From NCBI GenBank assembly GCA_050486105.1, contig JBJHCR010000009.1, positions 1 to 42,823 of the forward strand: DNA of 42,823 bases, given 5' to 3'. Positions within the stretch are counted from its first letter, which is position 1. Each line of letters opens with the position of its first letter. Below, one piece after another: positions 1 through 8,182 of the stretch. Made by a program: the position numbers and the translations under genes. The notes below the pieces were generated by a model. It was not told the DNA's origin, searched no databases, and saw nothing but the letters and a program-made list of their open reading frames with translations. Source of the DNA: JAEXNA01 sp050486105. Lineage in GTDB: Bacteria; Vulcanimicrobiota; Xenobia; Xenobiales; JADMJV01.

Positions 1-1534
1 CTTCGTAGTTCTCGACCACACCCCGGTTCAAGGCCGCGCTGAGCAAGGACACCAGACGTTTATGGCCCTGGCTGCCGTCGTTTTTCCAAGTGTCGCGGAC
101 GGCCGTACTCGGCGGTAGAGGTTGGTCGTCGTCGCAGAAGAAGACGATGCGAGAGGTGGGCTTCGGCAACCGGCAGACCTCGCCCAGGCTCTCTAAGTCA
201 CCCCCGGCGTTGTCTCCAGAGGGCTTGGCCGTGCAGGTCATCTGCAGGATGTTGTTCACGATGGGTTGGCCGGTCCACTGGTAACCATAGGGCGCCACCA
301 GAGTGTCGGGGATGTTCAGCACCACTTGGGCATAATGACTCCAGGCAGCATCGATGGCCGGATCCAGGAAGGACGCCAGCGCTCCGTTGGGGTTGATGGC
401 CACCCCTTGGACTGGAGCCAGCACCCTCAGAATGGTGGTGGTGCCGTTCTTGACCACGTAGTTGCGGAACTCTGTTGGAGTGGTCCCAGCCTCGAAGGCC
501 GCCAGAACCTGATCCCTGGCGTTGGTGACAAAGCCCACCACCTGAGACACCTCCTGTTGCCCTTGCTGGGTGTAGAGCGTCATGCCCAGTCCGATGGAAA
601 AAAAATCCACTACGCTGGTGTTGGCATAGAGGGTCCAGTTGCTCGTATTTTCGGCGGGCGAAGTCACCGAAAGTTCCATGAACTCATAGAGCGTCTGAGC
701 GTCAGGCATACCTGTCGGCGATGGGAGCTGAAGACCCAGAGGATTCGAGACGTCGTTCAATCCCAAGCCCTGGAGTTTCTGCCCGAAAGATAAATAGATT
801 CTTCCTGAGACCAGGTTGTTGATGGGACAATTCAAAGAGTAGGTGTGATCTCCAACCCTCTTCAGGTCTGTGAGCTTGAACGAGTAGTCCGAGGCTCGGT
901 CCACCCCGCCAAACTGGGCAAAAGCCCCAAGGTGAGTAGTGGGGTTCACTGCCAGATAGAAGAAAGCAGACTCATTGCGATCTTTGCCGTTGATGGAGAC
1001 GAACACCTCATCATCGGAGTACTCCGAGTTGTTCACGATGCGCAGGGTGAAGGTGTCCCGCTCGGCCCCTAGGGCCATCGGATTGCTTCCCAAGACAGAT
1101 ACGATGCCATCCTCATCATTGGGGAAATCCACCTCGTCTTCGAGTTGGGCCAGGGTGAATCCCTGGGCTCGTTTATAGTCCAGGCGAACCTTCTGCACCT
1201 CGTCGGGCAACCCTGAAAAACTCACCTCTTGGCCCCCACCTCCATCCTGTTGGGCGTTCACCGCTGAAGGGTAAGGCACGTTCGTGGGTCCGTAGACGAT
1301 GGCGCCCTGACTGTCAAAACCGATCAGCCGCAACACCCGAACGGGGGTGCCGTCGATGGCAAGATCCGGCTGCAGTCCCGTCACTTGGATGGTGTTGACC
1401 CGAGGGTCCGGGGCAGAAGGCCCGCTCTGAGAACCGCTGACCTGGTTCTCAGAAAAGCTCGCCCCGCATCCAGCCAAAGTCAGGACCGAAAGAATAAGTC
1501 CCAGTTTCAAAAGTCTCGCACGAAGTTGATTCAC
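1..1534 (-). CDS. GH64-like beta-1,3-glucanase lipoprotein (3' end outside window)
   Basis: An open frame of 511 codons has no stop before the left edge, so the C-terminus is missing. It begins at GTG 1534, preceded by a good GGAGG Shine-Dalgarno 5 nt upstream. The N-terminus is a lipoprotein signal: a hydrophobic stretch ending in the lipobox LAGC, so it should be lipidated and exported. About 150 residues of linker or beta-rich domain follow. From about residue 165 the sequence resembles glycoside hydrolase family 64 (laminaripentaose-producing endo-beta-1,3-glucanase, thaumatin-like fold): it has phrases such as GRIYLSFGQKL and VGFVTNARDQVLAAFEAG. In GH64 the catalytic pair is a Glu and an Asp; E287 (in FMELS) and D310 (in VVDFF) sit in the matching places, though slightly farther apart than in the reference enzyme. 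Likely role: hydrolysis of fungal or algal beta-1,3-glucan at the cell surface. Family membership is judged by eye from motifs. Confidence 0.72.
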   Translation of the reverse strand, partial: MNQLRARLLKLGLILSVLTLAGCGASFSENQVSGSQSGPSAPDPRVNTIQVTGLQPDLAIDGTPVRVLRLIGFDSQGAIVYGPTNVPYPSAVNAQQDGGGGQEVSFSGLPDEVQKVRLDYKRAQGFTLAQLEDEVDFPNDEDGIVSVLGSNPMALGAERDTFTLRIVNNSEYSDDEVFVSINGKDRNESAFFYLAVNPTTHLGAFAQFGGVDRASDYSFKLTDLKRVGDHTYSLNCPINNLVSGRIYLSFGQKLQGLGLNDVSNPLGLQLPSPTGMPDAQTLYEFMELSVTSPAENTSNWTLYANTSVVDFFSIGLGMTLYTQQGQQEVSQVVGFVTNARDQVLAAFEAGTTPTEFRNYVVKNGTTTILRVLAPVQGVAINPNGALASFLDPAIDAAWSHYAQVVLNIPDTLVAPYGYQWTGQPIVNNILQMTCTAKPSGDNAGGDLESLGEVCRLPKPTSRIVFFCDDDQPLPPSTAVRDTWKNDGSQGHKRLVSLLSAALNRGVVENYE

Positions 1535-1658
1535 AAAAGCCTCCAGATTTCCCCATACTCTCTTGCGAGGAAAAAGGGGCAAAAACCTCTCAAAGCGGAT
1601 ACCCGAGACCTTCCCAACCGGGATTAGCGAAGGATGTCACGAAGAAGCCAGGGTGCCG

Positions 1659-2108
1659 GTGAGCAAAGACCTCAAGAGAATCTTCGACGAACCCAAAACC
1701 ATCAGCATTTTGCAGGAACTTGAGATCGTTTTGCTGTTCTTCCACGGCTCTCGAGCCAGCGGTAAGGAACGGGCAGATTCAGATTACGATTTCGCCGTCC
1801 TGCTCAATGATCATAAGAGCTGGAGCTTCATGGATAAAGTCGAGCGATTGGACAAATGCGCCCAATACTTGGCGGACAAGCTCGAGGTCGACCGGGACCA
1901 GGTCGATATTCAGGACCTTGAGACCATGCCGATCCTTATGGCTTTTAACATTGCCGGCGACGGAGAATTGGTTTGGGAGGGAGAATCCAACCTCGGTCTC
2001 TACTTCCGAAGGCAAGCCTACAGTCGTTATCAAGACTTCGAATGGACGGAGAGATTCTTCCATCAAGCCCTTCGGAAAAATCTTCTTGGAGAGAAAAACG
2101 TTGGTTGA
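1659..2108 (+). CDS. mntA: MNT-domain nucleotidyltransferase, antitoxin of HEPN/MNT pair
   Basis: A 149-aa protein from GTG 1659, the likely start; a TTG 96 nt upstream keeps the frame open but adds a basic, non-conserved tail, and GTG 1653 is also possible. It carries the minimal nucleotidyltransferase signature GSx10DxD exactly: G30-S31, then D42 and D44, inside a beta-strand context (VLLFFHGSRASG). In characterised HEPN/MNT modules this enzyme adds AMP to the HEPN RNase near its catalytic Tyr and so silences it. The downstream gene overlaps its last 8 nt, which indicates translational coupling and fits a toxin-antitoxin operon. Cytoplasmic. The module identity is strong; the biochemical activity is inferred from the family. 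Confidence 0.86.
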   Translation: MSKDLKRIFDEPKTISILQELEIVLLFFHGSRASGKERADSDYDFAVLLNDHKSWSFMDKVERLDKCAQYLADKLEVDRDQVDIQDLETMPILMAFNIAGDGELVWEGESNLGLYFRRQAYSRYQDFEWTERFFHQALRKNLLGEKNVG

Positions 2109-2523
2109 CCGTCGCACCGTGGAGGCCATGTTGGCCGACCTGGATCACGCCATCTCGCTCCTGCGCAAGGAATCGCAGCGGCCGTTATCCGACTTTTTGA
2201 ATGACGAGGTTCGAGCCTTTGGGGTGCAGCACTTGCTTCAGATTTCCATCGAAAGTCTGGCCAACATTTCCAACCATCTGGCCGCTGACCTAGGCTGGAA
2301 CAAACCCAAGAGCTATGTGGAGAGCTTCAAGAATCTCGTCGAAAACGGGGTCATCGTCGACCCGAGCTTAGGTGAACGCCTGATCTTGATGGCTCGATTT
2401 CGCAATCTGGTCGTTCATCGGTATTGGAAGGTTGAGACCAAAGAGGTGCATAGAATCATCCGTGAGCACCTGGATGACTTTTCAGAAGTCGCCGCTGATA
2501 TTCTACGATTCCTAGAGGCCTAG
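2101..2523 (+). CDS. hepT: HEPN-domain RNase toxin (HepT-like, DUF86)
   Basis: A 140-aa, mostly helical protein. The start is TTG 2101, which overlaps the 3' end of the MNT gene and is preceded by GGAGAG; an in-frame ATG at 2128 is the alternative. It has the HepT catalytic motif Rx4HxY as R101-N-L-V-V-H106-R-Y108. This is the RNase active site, and the Tyr is the residue adenylylated by MntA in studied systems. As the toxin half of a HEPN/MNT pair it is expected to cleave RNA (tRNA in known cases) when not modified. The order antitoxin-toxin with an 8-nt overlap supports this. The catalytic residues are intact, so the toxin appears functional. Confidence 0.86.
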   Translation: MVDRRTVEAMLADLDHAISLLRKESQRPLSDFLNDEVRAFGVQHLLQISIESLANISNHLAADLGWNKPKSYVESFKNLVENGVIVDPSLGERLILMARFRNLVVHRYWKVETKEVHRIIREHLDDFSEVAADILRFLEA

Positions 2524-2589
2524 CTCAGAGGTCCTGTCTCACACCAAACAAAAAACAGCAATAGAGCAATCTAGCTTGAATCAACCTTT

Positions 2590-2800
2590 CCGCACTCCGA
2601 CGCCCCCCAACGCCAAGAGGACCCGCCTGAGAATCTCTCCTCAGATGCGGGTCCCCGCTCTGCCACCCCTGGCGAGGGTGGGTACTCGGCTCGCTGACCG
2701 CCCCTCCAGTCGGCTGATGCCCGGATTTCAGGTCCGGTGCCTTCCTAAGGGAGCGGTGCGTCCGAAGGCTTTTGAGTAGGCCCTGTCGGAAGGACTCTGC
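2590..2800. ncRNA. candidate structured RNA, family not recognised
   Basis: The 420 bp between two convergent gene ends (2524-2943) contains no convincing ORF. About 200 bp of it can fold into a multi-branched structure. A closing helix pairs TCCGAC (2596-2601) with GTCGGA (2785-2790). Inside are an interrupted 13-bp hairpin (GGACCCGC CTGAG with CTCAG AT GCGGGTCC, 2619-2655), a CCACCC/GGGTGG hairpin (2663-2682) and a perfect CCGGA-7 nt-TCCGG hairpin (2721-2737). On the minus strand a TATACT box (2832-2837) lies just upstream of the structure and a T6 run (about 2546-2551) lies downstream, which favours minus-strand transcription. I compared it by eye with RNase P, SRP, tmRNA, 6S, cobalamin, FMN and TPP consensus motifs and found no full match. 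Confidence 0.45.
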
Positions 2801-2943
2801 CTTCCCGTTTCTGCCTCTTCTTCACGTCTTGAGTATACGACCTTTCGCGTTAGAGGCGCAGATCCAAAACGTGAGAGGTGCGTTAGAGCCCACGCCCCCC
2901 ACTTCTATCGAGGCCCGGGAGGGGCGTATTCGTTGATCCATTT

Positions 2944-4944
2944 CTACACTTCCTGGTACCAGAATACCGAGTTCTGAGGGTTCAGGATCCAGTGATTCTC
3001 GTTGGGATAAACGATCAGCTTGCTGGGCACTCCTTGGCGCTGCAGAGTTTGATAGAGTTCCAGGCCGTGATTCACCGGAACCCGATAATCCAGCATTCCG
3101 TGGATGACCAAGGTTGGGGTGTTGAAGTTACCCGCCTGATAATGGGGTGAGGTCTTTTGGAAACGCTCCAAGTTCTCCCAGAAATCGCCGTGGCGGGCGG
3201 CCCGATAGTGGAAGTCTGCTCCGTACTGAGTGTAGAGATTGTACACTGCTGCATGAGCGATGAGAGCCTTAAACGGATGCTCCCGGCCTAACAAGATGGT
3301 GGTCAGATAGCCTCCATAAGACCCCCCGCCTGCCACCATACGTTCGGAGTCGAGCCACGGCTTGTCTTGAAACCACTCTGCCGCCTTGATCACGTCTTCA
3401 TAGGGCTTGGTGACCCAATCGGCGGTGATGCTGTCGGCGAACTCCTGACCGAATCCGCTGGAACCGTGGAAGTTCGGCCAAGCGGTGACATAGCCCATGG
3501 CCGAGAAGACCTGAGCGTTCCAGCGCCAATGCATGCCGTCGGGGATGGCGTTGTGGGGACCTCCGTGGATCAGCAAAAACAGCGGGTACTTCTTGGAGGG
3601 ATCGAAGTTCGGGGGATAGTTGATCCACATTTGGATGTCCTTGCCATCAGCTCCGGTGTAGGTCACCGACTCCTTGGTTCCCCAAGCAATTTTGCCATCC
3701 ACCTCGCGATTGAGGTCGCCCGAAAGAACCTTGTAGTCCCCACCCTTGAGATCCACTTTCACCAACTGGGGAGCCTCCACAAAGCTTTCCCGGATCGCTA
3801 CGCCCACCGGGGGTGTCGTGCGGCTGATATCTAAGGAACTGAAACTCGGCTCTGAGGTGATCCGGCGTGGAGCCCCGGTCAAAGGAAATTGATAGAGCCG
3901 CAAGGTTCCGGCGTCATCGATGGAACCATAGAGAGATTTGCTATCGGCGGCCCAGACCAGACCGGAAACCGAGCGGTCCCAGTCCGAGGTCAAGACCTTT
4001 CGCTCCTTGGTCTTGAGATCGAGTAGTACGAGTCGAGCGGTGTCGGCATAGAAGCCGGGGATGGTTTGCTGAGCGTAAACCAAATACCGCCCGTCGGGGC
4101 TAAACATAGGGTTCAAGTCGGGTCCTGGATTTTCTGCAGTGAGATTCTCGGTCTCACGACCTCCAAGGTCGACCATCAGAACATCGAAATTCATCTCACC
4201 GGGTTCGCTGGCGGTGTCGCTGACAAATGCCAGGCGTTTTCCGTCAGGGCTGATGTCAAAACTGGTGGAAGTCACCCCGCTTCTGGGAAGCTTTCGGTCC
4301 AAAGAGCTGGTGAGAACAACTGGGTCTCCTCCGGCCACCGCAACTCGATAGAGGTGGGTTTCTCGCTCGTCGACAAAGTGATCCCAAGAGGTGACAGGAA
4401 CGTCATTGTTCCAGACTTTCGCTGTCATTTTGCCGTCCTTGCGCTGCTCCAAGCGCTCTTTCTGAGCCTCCCAATCTTCGAGGTCAGCCCAAATCCGAGT
4501 CGCAAAAACCAAGGCCTTTGAATCCGGCATCCACCGCATGGCGGTGACCCCGGTAGGCACTTCCGTGAGGCGCAAAGCTTCTCCGCCAGCTAGCGGAAGT
4601 ACATACAATTGATTGCTCTCGTCCTCGCCTCGCTTGGACAAGAAGGCCAACCAGCGACCATCGGGACTGAAGGTGGGAGAGGATTCGCTGGAGGCCTGGC
4701 TGCTGAACAGCCGTTGCGATGAACCATCGGTGGCGAATAGCCACAAATCTCCGGTCATCTTGTCCTTGTCCATGTCCACCCTGGTGATGGGCGCCACGGC
4801 AAACTTGCCGTCAGGCGAGACCGCCGGAGCCCCGATCCGCTGATACTGCCAGGCTGTTTCGATATCGATGGGTTGGCGAGCCGAAACCGAAGCGGCCAGA
4901 AGCAGCAGCAGCAAGCCGACCCCAAGAGTTTTGAAATATTGCAT
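2944..4944 (-). CDS. secreted S9 family peptidase (prolyl oligopeptidase superfamily)
   Basis: 666 aa from ATG 4944, chosen because GGGAGAA lies just upstream; an in-frame start 30 nt earlier would precede the signal peptide. A Sec signal peptide (KTLGVGLLLLLLAASVSA) opens the protein. A WD40/beta-propeller-like half follows, with repeats of the type FSPDGRWLAFLS and DISPDGKRLAFVS. The C-terminal alpha/beta-hydrolase domain has HGGPH as the oxyanion region, nucleophile S542 in GGGSYGG, D619 in DYRVP and H651 in NENHW, so the triad is complete. Length and layout fit the S9C (acylaminoacyl-peptidase or dipeptidyl-peptidase type) branch. It probably cleaves peptides in the periplasm. It is transcribed alone on the minus strand, divergent from the gene at 5083. 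Confidence 0.93.
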   Translation of the reverse strand: MQYFKTLGVGLLLLLLAASVSARQPIDIETAWQYQRIGAPAVSPDGKFAVAPITRVDMDKDKMTGDLWLFATDGSSQRLFSSQASSESSPTFSPDGRWLAFLSKRGEDESNQLYVLPLAGGEALRLTEVPTGVTAMRWMPDSKALVFATRIWADLEDWEAQKERLEQRKDGKMTAKVWNNDVPVTSWDHFVDERETHLYRVAVAGGDPVVLTSSLDRKLPRSGVTSTSFDISPDGKRLAFVSDTASEPGEMNFDVLMVDLGGRETENLTAENPGPDLNPMFSPDGRYLVYAQQTIPGFYADTARLVLLDLKTKERKVLTSDWDRSVSGLVWAADSKSLYGSIDDAGTLRLYQFPLTGAPRRITSEPSFSSLDISRTTPPVGVAIRESFVEAPQLVKVDLKGGDYKVLSGDLNREVDGKIAWGTKESVTYTGADGKDIQMWINYPPNFDPSKKYPLFLLIHGGPHNAIPDGMHWRWNAQVFSAMGYVTAWPNFHGSSGFGQEFADSITADWVTKPYEDVIKAAEWFQDKPWLDSERMVAGGGSYGGYLTTILLGREHPFKALIAHAAVYNLYTQYGADFHYRAARHGDFWENLERFQKTSPHYQAGNFNTPTLVIHGMLDYRVPVNHGLELYQTLQRQGVPSKLIVYPNENHWILNPQNSVFWYQEV

Positions 4945-4977
4945 AGAGAGTTCTCCCTTTTGGTACTTTGTCACCGG

Positions 4978-4996
4978 GCGAACGCTTCACGTTCGC
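4978..4996. promoter_or_regulatory. 7-bp inverted repeat in divergent promoter region
   Basis: A perfect inverted repeat GCGAACG-CTTCA-CGTTCGC lies in the 138-bp gap between the divergent S9 peptidase (start 4944) and the gene at 5083. It sits about 35 bp upstream of the peptidase start, where an operator or a 5'-UTR hairpin would be expected. No regulator gene is adjacent. The function is a guess. Confidence 0.3.
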
Positions 4997-5082
4997 GAGG
5001 CAAGTGGGTTCTTTGCAGAGGAAGAGAAAATGCCTCTCTCGGCGCGAAGGCTCCCTCGAGACCTCGTCGAAACAGCCCTGCC

Positions 5083-5334
5083 ATGGAAAGCGAATCGAGC
5101 CTAGTGCTACCCACCATCATTGCCGGGGGAGTCTTCATAGTCGTGCTCCTGCGCTCGGTATTCGGAGACAGGTCCTCGCCGAGACAACGGGCAGAGACCT
5201 CGGGCGCCTCGGTAGAGGACCTGATCAAAGCCGGGCGGAAAATCGAAGCCATCAAGGTTTACCGGGCAGAGAACCCAGAGGTCAGCCTCAAGCAAGCTAA
5301 AGATGCTGTGGAAGAGATGGAACGAACCCTATGA
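5083..5334 (+). CDS. small membrane protein with ribosomal L7/L12 C-terminal-like domain
   Basis: 83 aa from ATG 5083; no strong Shine-Dalgarno is visible and the frame stays open upstream. Residues 8-24 form one transmembrane segment. Residues 43-80 (VEDLIKAGRKIEAIKVYRAE, then VSLKQAKDAVEEME) match the pattern of the L7/L12 C-terminal domain, where helices with KIEAIKxxR and LKxAKDxVE are typical. Free-standing L7/L12-CTD-like domains on membrane anchors occur in many bacteria and their role is unknown. The stop overlaps the start of the methyltransferase (ATGA), so the two are co-translated. Confidence 0.7.
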   Translation: MESESSLVLPTIIAGGVFIVVLLRSVFGDRSSPRQRAETSGASVEDLIKAGRKIEAIKVYRAENPEVSLKQAKDAVEEMERTL

Positions 5335-5876
5335 TCCGTAAGGCGATACTCCTGTTGCTCTTGGTCGCCGTTGGGGCGGGCGCCTATTTCCTGATGCCTC
5401 AGCAACCCGCCAGATCCCCAGACGTACCCTATGTAGAGACTCCCCCGCGCGTCATCGAAGCCATGCTCGATCTCGGAGAGGTGACCGCCGAGGACATCGT
5501 TTACGATCTGGGCTCTGGTGATGGTCGAATGGCCATCGCGGCCGGACAGAGAGGGGCCACCGCTTTAGGTATCGAGATCGACCCTGTACTGGTCAAACTG
5601 AGTCGCAAGAAAGCCAAGGAGCAGGGGGTCGACGACCGGGTCCGCTTCGAAACCGCCGACTTGCTGGAAACCGACATGAGCGAAGCCTCGGTGGTCATGA
5701 TGTACCTGTCCCCCCGCATCAACCGGGAACTCCGGCCGAAACTGCTTGAAGAACTCAAACCTGGCTCTCGGGTGATGTCCCACATATTCGATATGGACGA
5801 CTGGGAACCTGACGAATTGGTGATCTTAGAGGGTCGCAAGGTCTTTCTTTGGCGCATTCCCGAAAAAGACGAGTGA
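5331..5876 (+). CDS. membrane-anchored class I SAM-dependent methyltransferase
   Basis: 181 aa. An N-terminal signal-anchor (AILLLLLVAVGAGAYFL) precedes a Rossmann-like methyltransferase domain: motif I is DLGSGDGRM, followed by the acidic residue of motif II in GIEIDP and the motif IV region with FETADLLETD. The leading phrase YVETPPRVIEAMLDLGEV is common in small predicted methyltransferases of this kind that sit near membranes. The substrate is unknown. It is coupled by a 4-nt ATGA overlap to the L7/L12-like gene, and it converges with the PilX-like gene 7 bp beyond its stop. Confidence 0.82.
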   Translation: MIRKAILLLLLVAVGAGAYFLMPQQPARSPDVPYVETPPRVIEAMLDLGEVTAEDIVYDLGSGDGRMAIAAGQRGATALGIEIDPVLVKLSRKKAKEQGVDDRVRFETADLLETDMSEASVVMMYLSPRINRELRPKLLEELKPGSRVMSHIFDMDDWEPDELVILEGRKVFLWRIPEKDE

Positions 5877-5883
5877 GCCCCAC

Positions 5884-8169
5884 CTATTCCAAGAGAAAGA
5901 ATATCTGCTCCAAGGGCACCGAGTCCCCCAGGCTTCCTCCGTACAAATCATCCAAAAGACCGCGATCATATACCAACTCTACACTGGAGGCGCCGTTGAC
6001 GATCAGATTGCCATTGCTGGCGATCACTGCCCCTTCCAACCTCACGGACTTACCGTCGGTGTTGATGATGATGTCTTCGTCCGCATAAACCAGACCCTGC
6101 ATATACATCTCGGGCAGAGGCTGCTCCGGGTTCGTGAGAAAGTCTTGAACAGTGATCTGATACGACCTAGCCCGGTGGGCGATATTGTTGAGAACTCCAG
6201 CCACCCTCCCTACAGCGTCACTCTCGCGGGAGTTGAGGCTCAACCAACTATCGTCGCCATCCCCGTCATTATATCCCGATGCCCTAGTTTGATAAAACTC
6301 CTTCAGTCGGACGTACTGCTCCACGGTTACCGGGCCTCCAGGCCAGCCGAAAGAGGCGAAGTCCGGAGTGGGCCCTCCGCCTCCGATCTGAGAGTTCAGA
6401 GCGGTCCACAAAACATCGGCCGTGCTCCCCGTGGACTGGTCCTTCAGGCTATCCAGGATAGAATCTCTGGTCGGCTTATCATGGTCTAACCAACCGTTGT
6501 AGTTTGACCAATTTCCTCCTGATTCGGCCACTATGGCTTCTCGGAATACCGGCACATCCATGTTGACAGGCTCGCCAGGCAGTGCTGGTTCCGGTTCAGA
6601 GGCTGGATTAACGATGATCCGTTGGCCTTTCACGACCACTCCCAGCTCTGGAGCGGTGCGCAATCCCGAAGAAGCCTTGATGGTTAGCTCGCCCCCGGCC
6701 ACCATGGACCCGTAGCCCAGGACTCCTCCGGTGACATTCACGTCGCCGCCTGCAATGATCGCTCCCATGTAATTTTGGGGATTGTCTTGAGCCGCTTCTA
6801 ATCCATCCTGGAGTGACTCCTGAGTGGCCACCCCTCCTGCGGTCATGTCGTAACCGAAGTACAACTCGGGACTGCGGTCTCCCTCACCTACTACGATGAA
6901 ATCGCCCGAGGTGTTCATACTGAACCCTGACCGGATGACAAACTGGGCGGTGGTTACATTCACCTTAAAGCCAGGTCTGATTTGATGGACGTCGCTGGTG
7001 GGCAAAGTTGAACCGCCCTCAAAACCATCACCCATGCCATCATAGCCCCAATTCTCAGCCTGCCCTTCGCTGCCCAGAGGGTCGTCAGGGAGAGGGGGAT
7101 CCCAATCGGTTTCCGAACCGATAATAGCTTGCCCCGCAGCCCACTGTTCTCCGGTAGGGGAGGTCAAGACATTATAGAGCGAGGACCGGCGTTGATGACG
7201 TGTTATGGCATCGATCGCCGTGGTGCTGCCTGGTCCATCGGGATTGGGAATGGTGTACTCGTATTGAATCTGCTGGGGTCGATACTGATAATGGGTTATA
7301 TCCCCAAACGTCCAAGTCCCAGCCGGCAGACTAGAGGAGTTTTCTGGAAAAGCAAAATCTCCGATTTCGAATTGGTGAATGACGGGAGCAGGAACATTAG
7401 GTTGATAGACTCCTCCAGACTGTTCACCATAGCTCTTGACAGTGCTCTCGTCGGCCTGAGCCAAATCGGTTCCTCCAACATTCAATGTTCCACTCGAAGC
7501 GGCCACGCCGTGCCTGAGAAACTGCACGTCGTTGGCGCTGGGAAGATTGAGATCCCCGCCTGCACGGATCCTATTGACGTAGGGGTCCTTGCTTTCGATA
7601 CGGACCAATCCGGAGGTGTCGTCGAGCAGTATGTTTCGCCCCGCCGAGGCACTCTCGTGCGAATGGGGGACAGGTCTGAGAAGAGCTTCAAGGCGCCGAG
7701 TGACCCCACCCACCTCACTAAGGATGGTGACCTTGGCGGAGCGAGGCGGAACCACCCCTGGTACGAAGTTGCGGCTGGCAAGGTTGTTCTGGACCGTCAT
7801 CTGGAAAACGCCCATAGGTTGCTCAAAATTGCCGTTGAGAGAGAAGTGGCCGATGGCTCGCCCTTCATCACCAACCTGAGAAAACTCGAGGCGCAACTTA
7901 GGACTAGCCACAGGGTACAACTCCACCCCTGTCAGTGGTGCATCCTCGGTTCCCCACCTGCGATTTTGCTCCAACTGAAACCAGGCATAAGCGAAGGCGC
8001 TGGTGCAGACGTCTTGAGCCTGCCTTCGCTCCACGGAACTCATGGTGAACCGGTTGCCAGCTCTATTCACCAACAAGAAGGCTCCGATCATGGCCATCAA
8101 TAGGGACAGCAACATCAATGTGGTTATCAGGGCTAAGCCCCGAGGTGCTCTTTTTTTATGTGTTGGCAT
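5884..8169 (-). CDS. very large PilX-like minor pilin/type IV pilus assembly protein
   Basis: 761 aa from ATG 8169 with a GGGGG ribosome site. The N-terminus (RGLALITTLMLLSLLMAMIG) is the hydrophobic helix typical of PilX/GspK-like proteins that lack the usual cleavage phrase FTLIE. The remaining 700 residues are exported beta-rich sequence with recurring short Gly-Asp-hydrophobic units: AGGDLNLPS, SGDFIVVGEGD, AGGDVNVTGG, AGGELTIK, NGNLIVNGAS. These suggest beta-solenoid or polymer-forming (bactofilin-like) repeats. It is the last gene of a three-gene pilin operon (gap of 13 nt after the PilW-like gene). PilX proteins are normally under 250 aa, so this is a strongly extended variant, possibly a tip adhesin or surface-display subunit. 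Confidence 0.68.
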   Translation of the reverse strand: MPTHKKRAPRGLALITTLMLLSLLMAMIGAFLLVNRAGNRFTMSSVERRQAQDVCTSAFAYAWFQLEQNRRWGTEDAPLTGVELYPVASPKLRLEFSQVGDEGRAIGHFSLNGNFEQPMGVFQMTVQNNLASRNFVPGVVPPRSAKVTILSEVGGVTRRLEALLRPVPHSHESASAGRNILLDDTSGLVRIESKDPYVNRIRAGGDLNLPSANDVQFLRHGVAASSGTLNVGGTDLAQADESTVKSYGEQSGGVYQPNVPAPVIHQFEIGDFAFPENSSSLPAGTWTFGDITHYQYRPQQIQYEYTIPNPDGPGSTTAIDAITRHQRRSSLYNVLTSPTGEQWAAGQAIIGSETDWDPPLPDDPLGSEGQAENWGYDGMGDGFEGGSTLPTSDVHQIRPGFKVNVTTAQFVIRSGFSMNTSGDFIVVGEGDRSPELYFGYDMTAGGVATQESLQDGLEAAQDNPQNYMGAIIAGGDVNVTGGVLGYGSMVAGGELTIKASSGLRTAPELGVVVKGQRIIVNPASEPEPALPGEPVNMDVPVFREAIVAESGGNWSNYNGWLDHDKPTRDSILDSLKDQSTGSTADVLWTALNSQIGGGGPTPDFASFGWPGGPVTVEQYVRLKEFYQTRASGYNDGDGDDSWLSLNSRESDAVGRVAGVLNNIAHRARSYQITVQDFLTNPEQPLPEMYMQGLVYADEDIIINTDGKSVRLEGAVIASNGNLIVNGASSVELVYDRGLLDDLYGGSLGDSVPLEQIFFLLE

Positions 8170-8182
8170 ACGGCCCCCTGGT

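Noticed and set aside
266..793. 175-codon plus-strand ORF near the left edge
   Set aside because: It is opposite the GH64-like gene, which has a signal peptide and a Shine-Dalgarno site; the plus-strand translation shows nothing recognisable.
2721..2737. tRNA-like anticodon hairpin (CCGGA-7 nt-TCCGG)
   Set aside because: No T-loop, D-arm or acceptor stem can be formed around it on either strand.
2600..2790. Cobalamin riboswitch or SRP RNA
   Set aside because: Short resemblances (GGAA...GAAATCCGG; TCAGGTCCGG) are present, but the remaining conserved blocks of both consensus sequences are missing or in the wrong spacing, and no cobalamin-related gene follows.
7129..8103. 324-codon plus-strand ORF opposite the PilX-like gene
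   Set aside because: It is the antisense frame of a gene with a convincing pilin N-terminus and ribosome site; its own translation has no domain, signal or ribosome site.
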